The notes beneath the pieces were generated by a model. That model did no database searches, was not told where the DNA came from, and saw only the letters and a list, made by a program, of their open reading frames with translations. A program made the position numbers and the translations under genes. Below are positions 57,004 through 64,000 of a stretch of 64,000 nucleotides of DNA, piece by piece. How positions within the stretch are numbered: position 1 is the stretch's first letter; each line of letters begins with the position of its first letter. The stretch comes from Microbotryomycetes sp. JL201. Taxonomy: Eukaryota > Basidiomycota > Microbotryomycetes. The stretch is from positions 248,001 through 312,000 of the forward strand of contig JAQYUZ010000015.1 in assembly GCA_033819885.1 (NCBI GenBank), in the 5' to 3' direction.

Positions 57004-58809
57004 ATGACGCCGGCGGACGCCGACACGGCGCCAGCAGTGTTGCTTTCGCAGCAGCGCCGGCGGCGCCGCCATGTCGTCGGCTTGGGCCTCACCCTGCTCG
57101 TCGTCGTCCTTTGGGTCACCGTCAGTTGCCTCAGGTCGAGCAAGCAGTACACAGTCGCTGACTCCGCTTGTCGCTTGCGTACTGCACTTTGCGGCTGCAT
57201 ATGCAGAGCTCGTTCTTGATGAATGTGAGCCGCACGCACTCTCGGGCGCCACGGCTTGCCTGCGCCTGCACTATCCAGCCCGCTGACTCTCTCAACAATA
57301 CCGCTTTGGCTGCTTCTGACCTACCGCAGGCGCTGTTCACTTCGATGACGTACAAGTGAGCCTCCCGACCTCTCGAGCATTGACGACAGCGTGCGTCTGA
57401 CACTTTGATTTCAGCAAACCATTCTTGATTACATATATCTGTACGGCCACCTTCAGTTTGTACCTTGTGCGGCCTGCAATACTGGCTTGGCGCATACACC
57501 ACCGTCATCGTTCAAACCACCAAAACAGCTGCCACCGGCGGGCGAGCATCGGTAGGACACTTACGTGAGCTAGCAGCCAGCATCCGGGAACCCAGCAGCG
57601 TCGCTCAGTGCTTCGGCAACCTTGACGGCATCGCGTCTTCCACAGTGGCGTCGAGCCTATCGGCTCGTTCACCGACGCAAATGGCGTCGTATACATGCGT
57701 CCCGAGGCAAGTTCACTTTTTCCGTTATTATCCAACCGCCAAAATCCACCGCACCGTTCGAGGAGCTGACAGCTCTTGTCTACATAGTTCGCATATCGCA
57801 CACGTTCTCAATCAAGATCAATGTCCCGCGGACGACCTGCATCTGTCGCAAGCAGCCGGCCAATACCCACTTCTACCGTTGTGGTCGATCCACCACTCAC
57901 CGTGCGCCAGACTGCAGCAGTCGCGCTCATGTTCTGCGGGCTGTGGTTCTTTGCAAACTGGTCAATGAACGCGTCGCTGGCTTTCACGTCCGTCAGCAGT
58001 ACGACAATCCTGAGCAGCATGAGCGGTTTATTCACGCTCGCTGTTGGCTCGTGCGTAGGCGTCGAGACCGTGACCGCTCACAAGGCGGCCAGCGTCGTGC
58101 TCAGTATCCTTGGCGTTGTGCTCATATCGCGAGGCGATGCCAGTGCAAATTCAGCAGGCGGGCACGGTCACGACGTCATGTATGTTTCGGCGGCGCCTAA
58201 AGCTGTGCTCGGCGACCTGCTTGCGCTCCTGTCTGCGCTGGCCTACGCCTTCTATGTCGTACTGCTCAAGTTTCGAATACGCACCGAAGCGCGCGTGTCA
58301 ATGACGCTCTTTTTCGGTTTTGTCGGACTGTTCAACATCCTCTTGATCTGGCCTGCAGGCTTCGTTTTGCACGTTCTCGCAATCGAGACATGGGAATGGC
58401 CGCGCGGGGGCAGACTCTGGCTGAATATTGCCTTGAATGCTATGATCACGTTTGTAAGTACGACGCCTTCAGACGCACATGATCCGGCAAGCGTATTCAT
58501 GTATGCTCTTTTGGTCGCCAGGTATCCGATGCAATCTATGTTAGAGCAATGTTGATGACGTCGCCTCTCGCCGTCACTCTCGGCATCTCTCTTACCATAC
58601 CACTAGCCCTGGCAGGTGACCTGTACAGAGGCACACCTCTTAGCTGGAAAGTCATCGTCGGTGGGGCCCTCGTCTTGGGCAGCTTTGTGGCGAACGGCCT
58701 GCTTGATTACAGGGTGGCTTCGCGAGAGGATTCCGAACCAGTCAAAGTGGTCGATTTCGACGATAGGTCGGACGAACAAGAGACGGATGCGCTACTGTCC
58801 GAGCAATGA
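57004..58809 (+). CDS. SLC35F5/YML018C-like EamA-family transporter with an 18-nt microexon
   Basis: Ten-span drug/metabolite-superfamily transporter, like yeast YML018C and human SLC35F5, likely vacuolar. N-terminus MTPADADTAPAV, basic stretch, then GLGLTLLVVVLWVT. A microexon at 57207-57224 supplies SSFLMN, giving LWVTSSFLMN as in the family; a following exon supplies ALFTSMTY and then NKPFLITYICTATFSLYLVR. The central part is TAAVALMFCGLWFFANWSMN, ASLAFTSVSSTTILSSMSGL, and the end is SWKVIVGGALVLGSFVANGL. The C-terminus is acidic with a dileucine DALLSEQ, a possible vacuolar sorting signal. Substrate unknown. Confidence 0.85.
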
Positions 58810-58889
58810 TTTCCGACGACGTATGCTGTTGTAACAACATCGCATTGCAGATCTGAAACAGTGAAGTGAACCGAAACAAGACGCAAATC

Positions 58890-60049
58890 TCAATGTCCTT
58901 CTTGTGCGCGAACTCCTGGCACTGTGCCGTCGTTGCCCAGCCAAGCCGAACGCTTATGCTCGTACCAGTACGACAATCGCTCTCGCAATGATGCCACGTC
59001 GTCGATTGCCGGTCGCACATCCAGGCTGAAGACTGGATTGCCCGAGGCGTCGTCAGGCAGCGAGTAGTAGTCAATGACGTCTACAGGGGACGATACAGTG
59101 AGATTTAGCTCTGAGTGTTTTGAGAGAAAGCATGAGAGCATTTCTTACATCGGTGACTGGTAAACTTTTGCGTTGACGAGGGAGCGGTGTAGGATTGGGT
59201 CGACCTGTCGGCGACGACGGGCCTGTGGACAACCCAATCGTGCCTGTCAAATGGTCGGACAGATCTGCGCGGCCTTTCGAGCATCAGCAGACGAGCTTTG
59301 TTTGAAAGTCTGCCTCCGTGACTGACGCGTATGAATTTGGGAAGAGCTTTCCCATGAACAGATGGTAGCGTGCTTTCGGCGAGAGGTCTTTTGGTCTGCC
59401 CGAAAAGCTGGCTAGCATGGATCGATCACCTCTGCAAGTGCGGTCGCAGACTGGTCAGTCGACTTCGCGTGCAAAGGATCATGGCGAGCAATCGATGACG
59501 AGGTTACTCCGAGAGATCGACTTGCCCTTCATGCTTCTCCTCCCACGTCCGCACCTGCTGCCATGCTTCTTCATTGAGCCAATTATGAATGTTGACCATC
59601 ATCTCGATGCTCTCCTCTGGCGTTTCCCAGCCCTTGCGCACGAGTGCGTTATAAAACTGCTGCGGGCTTGGGTATTCCCATTTGCCTGCGGCCGTCGCGT
59701 CGCTCGGGTCGACCTTGTTGCTCTGTCCGTGCGCGACAGGACAGGCGGACGGTGGCGTTGATTCGGAGCCGGTCGGTGCTGCTCGCGGAATAGAAGAAAT
59801 TGTGCGCTCGAGTGGGAGCGCCATCGTTTGGCCGGCGGACGGGGCTTGGGCGAGCGACGGCATGTTATTTTCAGGGTTGACTGATCCCCATGGCGCGTGC
59901 TGCTGCGGCGCTTGGGTGCGGTGGTCGACGGGACATGATGACGGCACCGGTGCCGACTTGTGCATCGGACATTCGGCAGGAGGCTGCTGCTGCTGTGACG
60001 TTTTGATGTCACTGTGCGTCGGTGCGGCGGACGACTGTGCTTGACCCAT
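58890..60049 (-). CDS. cytochrome c heme lyase (holocytochrome c synthase)
   Basis: Attaches heme to the CxxCH of cytochrome c or c1 in the mitochondrial intermembrane space. The N-terminal 90 residues contain three Cys-Pro motifs (ECPMHK, SCPVDH, ACPVAH), the heme-regulatory/binding motifs of the family. Then KWEYPSPQQFYNALVRKGWE, IEMMVNIHNWLNEEAWQQVR, SFSGRPKDLSPKARYHLFMG, and in the final exon VIDYYSLPDDASGNP and [20 protein letters not shown]. The start MGQAQSSAAP is at 60049. At least four exons. Whether it is the cytochrome c (CYC3) or c1 (CYT2) enzyme is not clear, so no symbol is given. Divergent from the PQ-loop gene across only 84 bp. Confidence 0.9.
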
Positions 60050-60133
60050 TGTTGGTGAGTGGCAAAAGACACGGGCTCTTTCTTTTTTGACGTCTCGCGC
60101 GCGCGCGCAGCACACGCTCGAGCCAGGTCGGCC

Positions 60134-61069
60134 ATGGGCGTCGTCGGCACTCTGGCGTCGATCGGCATGGCCATTGGTCCGCCGTTGGCCTACATAGACC
60201 AGTACGCGTCCGTCATCAGGCGCCGTTCAAGCGCAGGTTTCAGCACAGACACGATTGGCGTGCTCGTAACCGCCAACCTGTCCAGGGTCGTGTACTGGTG
60301 GGCTGCCCGCTTCGAGACTGCTTGTGCGTTCAGAGTTCTCACGGCCGCCTCAGCAACCTCGCTGATGGGCTGACCTTGTCTCTGTTTGCAGTACTCGTCC
60401 AGTCATGTCAGTTTCAGGCTCCTAACGGCTTCCACCTTCGGGAAAGCCCTGCTCAACACCGTCTACTATTCAAACCCTCCTACAGTGCTCATGATTGCTT
60501 TCCAGCTAGCGTTGCTGCGCCAGTGTGTCAAGTTTGGTAGCGCAGAAGCCTTTTCGAGCACGAGGCCATTCAGGCTGTGGCAATGGCCCGACTTTGGCAC
60601 GTACATCGAGTATTGCGCCGCCGTCATCGTTGGTCATCTCTTATTCTTTGTGCCGTTGCACGGGTTTCCTGTCTACGTAACCGCCCTCGGTTTCTTCGCC
60701 TTGGGTCTTGAAGCCACTGTAAGCCGCTGCGATGCCGCCACAAAAGGAGCGAGCGTGTAGCCTGACAGTCTCGTGTGCTTCGCCCAGCTGCCAGTGCCTC
60801 AACTTTTGACCAATTACGAGCGGAAGTCCACGGCCGGGTTCCGCCTGTCTGTGCTCGCGTCTTGGGTCGGTGGCGACGCGTTCAAGTTTGTCTACTTTCT
60901 CATCAAGGACAGTCCCATCGCATTCCGCGTGTGTGCTGCTTTTCAGCTCGGCGTCGATCTGGCCATCTGCGCTCAGACTGTACTGTACCGACACAACAAG
61001 TCTGATACCGACACGACGCAAGACGGAGACGCAGAGAGCGCATCTGTGCCCTTGTCTCCAAGTCAATAG
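60134..61069 (+). CDS. PQ-loop repeat membrane protein with a 15-nt microexon
   Basis: Seven-span PQ-loop protein of the SLC66A2/PQLC1 (fungal Any1/Cfs1) kind, probably at Golgi or endosomes with a role in phospholipid asymmetry (known for the yeast relative, inferred here). GPPLAYIDQYASVIRRRSSA contains the first PQ-loop with Pro-Pro in place of PQ; the second has PVPQLLTNYERKSTAGFRLS. A 15-nt exon (60392-60406) is needed to join RFETA to LLVQS and then to LLMIAFQLALLRQCVKFGS, which is the family sequence. The C-terminus is acidic and Ser-rich. The start ATG at 60134 follows a CpG-rich leader. Confidence 0.85.
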
Positions 61070-61378
61070 CGCTAGTAGAATGCGATCCGTCGTGCTCACA
61101 TACCGTATATCTGTTGTTGTTGCATTATGGGCAAGCAAAGGGTTTCTGCGACGCGAAAAGTCACACTAGAACCATTACGATCGCAGACCTTCTGTTATGG
61201 AATGATGACATTTCGAACACGAATGAGACGTCCTCGTCACATAGGTTTGGGACACGTGAACGCAGCAGAGCTCAACTCTGTCTTTCGCTCTGGTCCGCAC
61301 CCGACGATCACGAAGTTTGATACAATCGCTCAAAACATCAATCGAGTTGCAAGTCCAGCAGAGTGCAAGCTTGAACCA
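61070..61378. other. intergenic region
   Basis: About 310 bp between the PQ-loop and p24 genes, both plus strand. No supported gene; presumably 3' UTR and promoter. Confidence 0.4.
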
Positions 61379-62267
61379 ATGCTGCGACTCGCGTGGGTGT
61401 TCGCGCTCCTGTCACTCTGTCGCGTTTCGAGCGCGCTATACTTCTACCTCGGCGCGGGCGAGAACCGATGCTTCCTAGAAGAGTTGCCGAAAGACACGAT
61501 TGTCGTTGGTGCGCTACATTCTTTCCGACGTTTGCCCTTGCGGAGCGTAGCCCTCCGGCGACGACGCGCCAACTGATCACGCGAATTCGACAACGTGCAG
61601 GTCATTACAAGGCCGAAGAATGGTCCGAGTCATCCAAGAGCTTTGTCATCAACGATCATTTGGGCATTCAAATCGTCGTCACGGTCAGTCGAGAGGTTGG
61701 CGGCGCACGCTAGTCGCGATCCCCTTGGCATACACACGAGCAACTCATGTCAATGTTTCAACATACAGGAGGTCGAGAGCGGTGACAAGGTGGTCAACAC
61801 GCGCGGTTTGCCACAAGGCAAGTTCACGTTCACATCTCACGAGGCCGGGGATCACACAATATGTCTCAAAACCAATTACACTGGAGGGTGGTTCTCGACG
61901 CCGCAGGTTCGGATGCACCTCGACATTGCCGTTGGAGAAGCCAAAGTTGACGAGGAAGGCGAACGTGAACACGTCAAGGACCTCGCAAGCAAGGTCAAAG
62001 ACCTCAACAGTCGGCTGGCCGACATCCGCCGCGAACAGCAATTTCAACGCGAGCGAGAGGCAGACTTTCGGGCGCTGAGCGAGCGGACAAATTCTAGGGC
62101 TGTGTGGTGGAGCATAGCCCAACTATTCACACTGATCGCAGCATGTACGTGGCAACTGCGCCACCTGCGCCACTTTTTCGAATCAAAGAAACTGTACGTC
62201 TCGCCTGCACATGGTGCTGGCTGAACTCGGCACTGACGAACAAATTTGACGCATGCGCAGGCGATAG
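61379..62267 (+). CDS. p24-alpha (Emp24/GP25L) cargo receptor of COPII/COPI vesicles
   Basis: Type I membrane protein of the p24 alpha group (like yeast Erp1/5/6), cycling between ER and Golgi. MLRLAWVFALLSLCRVSSA is a signal peptide; ALYFYLGAGENRCFLEELPK starts the GOLD domain, which continues GHYKAEEW, LPQGKFTFTSHEAGDHTICL, the second family Cys. Coiled coil DLASKVKDLNSRLADIRREQ and the span SRAVWWSIAQLFTLIAACTW follow. If the last intron (62201-62260, donor GTACGT) is spliced, the protein ends FFESKKLR, a canonical KKxx COPI retrieval signal; read-through would give KKLYVSPAHGAG. The first intron has a GTGCGC donor before GHYKAEEW. Confidence 0.88.
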
Positions 62268-62480
62268 CACGAGTTGTTTTCGTAGTGTGGCCAAGCGGCA
62301 TTGATGCGTCGACGTCAACGGCCGCGCACCGCTCGTAGAACATTGCAACGATATCCCTAATCGAAAATTAGAGGGGCAAAACCAAAAGCTTGATTGCAGT
62401 GCGCGAAACAACAAGAGCGGAGTAGCAAAAAAACTTGCAACAGCCTTTACTGCGCGGCGACGCCTGTAAGGAATGAAGAG

Positions 62481-63389
62481 TTAGCTCACGAACTGGACGA
62501 TAGGTTCAATTGCCTCACGGTCAAGAGCTCGGAGGTTGTGCTCCAATGGGCCGTGAGGCTTGAGGAATTGAACATAGCAACCTGAATTCGTGAAAGAGTT
62601 AGCGCGTTCCAATGTCCGCCGCGAGCGACCATGAACGCACCATCCTGGCGCATCAGGCCCTGATCGCGCTGGGCCAAGTATTCCTCGCGAGAAAGGTCGG
62701 TGAAACCTGCAACGCGAAAACCGTTAGACTGTTTCGATGAAGTCGGTTGAACGCACGCACCCCACTTCTTCGAGATGATGATCTTCTGGCGACCAGGGAA
62801 CTTGTACTGAGAACGGCGGAGAGCCTCAATGACGACGGCCTTGTTCGAATCCTTCGAGCGGATGGACAAGATGATCTGGCCAATGTTGACACGGGCGACA
62901 GTGCCGTAGGGCTTGCCCCAGGCACCGCGCATACCGGTTTGCAACCTATCGGCGCCAGCGCATGAAAGCATCTTGTTGATACGGATGACATGGAAGGGGT
63001 GGACGCGAACACGCAAGTGGAACGAATCCTTGCCGGCAGTCTTGACAATGTATTTGTTGGCGCAAATGCGGGCAGCCTCCAATGCCTCCGATGACAATTG
63101 CTCGTACTCGTTCGAGACGAGGTGGCAGCAGAAGGGCTATCGAGTTGCTGAATCAGCGGGGTCGCACACAATAGCGACGAGAGGGGCATCTCACGAAATC
63201 GTCGACTGAAGCCTTCTTCCTGCCCAAATCGAAGATGCGAATCTTGGGGTCGGGCACACCACGGTTGTAGCGCGACTTGGGGAACGGCTTGTTCTTGCAG
63301 TACCTGTCTCGGATGGGTCAGCATCGACTACTCGTCAGGGAAAGCAACCAATAATCTTACCTGTAGCAACGAGCAGGTCGGCGTCCCAT
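62481..63389 (-). CDS. RPL10: 60S ribosomal protein L10 (uL16)
   Basis: Cytosolic large-subunit protein uL16. The first exon is short (ATG at 63389, about 29 nt): [10 protein letters not shown], then [99 protein letters not shown] and [12 protein letters not shown]. The last two exons give [18 protein letters not shown] and, after the final intron, [20 protein letters not shown] ending at 62481. Six exons or so. Conservation is near complete, as expected for this protein. Confidence 0.95.
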
Positions 63390-63781
63390 CTTTGTCTGTT
63401 CGAGAGATGGCAGACGGAGAGCAGAGCGAAGATGTCGAGTCAGCTTCCGGAAGACTAGCTCGAAGGCTGACAAAGCAAGAGGCGCGCAGCGATGATGCAA
63501 GACATCATCGTCCGATGACACTGGACAATAAGATTGGTCCGATTGAAGGGTGGTACAACCGCTGACATCGATCATGGCACAGCGACCTCCTGTCTTGCTG
63601 GCGCACTCATCGTTGAGTGATGCCGAACGGCGTCGTTGCCACGACTGCCATAGCATCCCAGTGTCGCTTTGAGAAGTACAGAGGGAGCCCAAACCCATTT
63701 GCTTCCCATGGGTCCACCGTCGCCGCATTGACAGTTCGAGCCACAGCCCGCCCAGTTGAGCAGGAAAGACAACATCGCAGA
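63390..63781. other. intergenic region upstream of RPL10
   Basis: About 390 bp between the RPL10 start and the 3' end of the next minus-strand gene. Open frames on both strands here lack recognisable similarity. It probably contains the RPL10 promoter and 5' UTR, possibly with a UTR intron. Confidence 0.4.
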
Positions 63782-64000
63782 TCACTCGAAGCGGGGTAGT
63801 ATGTCGCGATTGCAGAAGTCGAGCGCAGATTGAAGCATGGCGCGCATGGTTGCTTCGTGGGCGGGGTTGGCAAATCTTGTTCTGGCGGTCGCCATAGCAA
63901 GCTTGAAGCGATTCGAATGGACGTGCTCGGTATACGCAGAAATGCGTCGAGTTCAGATTATGGGAACTTACCGTCTCGAATCTGGCGGTGGGGCACGGGC
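63782..64000 (-). CDS. 3' end of an unidentified gene, cut by the window edge
   Basis: The last exon reads ARTRFANPAHEATMRAMLQS followed by ALDFCNRDILPRFE and a stop at 63784-63782. It is helical and lacks low complexity, so I believe it is coding. A GTAAGT donor at about 63971 suggests an intron separating it from an upstream exon at the window edge (PDSR-like). I cannot assign a family from this fragment. Confidence 0.45.

Noticed and set aside
59599-60174. 191-codon Arg/Pro-rich open frame opposite the PQ-loop start
   Set aside because: It is an alternative frame of the heme lyase exon; the heme lyase frame carries the conserved motifs.

Overview
The window is nuclear DNA of a fungus, most likely a basidiomycete with a small, compact genome. 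The evidence is fungal gene families throughout (ERG6, VMA21, HUA1, MAK16, REG1, ARC1, VPS5, SNT2), many short introns (mostly about 50-90 nt) with GT..AG ends and CTGAC/CTAAC-like branch sites, and genes on both strands with gaps often near 100 bp. A Pucciniomycotina-type genome (Mixia-like) is my guess from intron density, compactness and GC content; the sequence alone does not prove it. I saw no tRNA, rRNA, CRISPR, transposon, LTR element or viral fossil.

Layout. 0-9 kb: DAHP synthase (shikimate entry) and a tandem pair of ACS-family MFS permeases. 9.6-19 kb: VMA21, SDH4 (CybS), RTR1, an unrecognised proline/serine-rich protein, a TatD nuclease, an LRR-like protein and ERG6. 19-32 kb: an Mtf1-like mitochondrial transcription factor, GPI8, a SAP30BP-like splicing protein, HUA1, PET117, a Ser/Thr-rich single-pass membrane protein, mitoribosomal bL21m, guanylate kinase and ARC1. 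32-45 kb: MAK16, REG1, PRP4, two tandem COX9/COX7a-like genes and VPS5. 46-64 kb: an Rds1-like secreted ferritin-fold protein, a DHA-type MFS transporter, SNT2 with a C-terminal GATA finger, an SLC35F5-like transporter, cytochrome c heme lyase, a PQ-loop protein, a p24-alpha cargo receptor, RPL10 and the 3' end of one more gene.

The genes are mostly housekeeping and form no single pathway. Seven serve mitochondria (SDH4, MTF1, PET117, bL21m, two COX9-like, heme lyase) and several serve the secretory and endosomal system (VMA21, GPI8, p24, VPS5, HUA1). I did not find a convincing new biological system. What stands out is gene architecture: microexons of 5 to 23 nt, probable GC-AG introns, start codons isolated on 5-7 nt first exons, divergent promoters of 84-126 bp, and a tandem COX9-like pair in which one copy has diverged strongly. 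Exon coordinates come from reading splice sites by eye and checking frame and family alignment; no transcript data were available.
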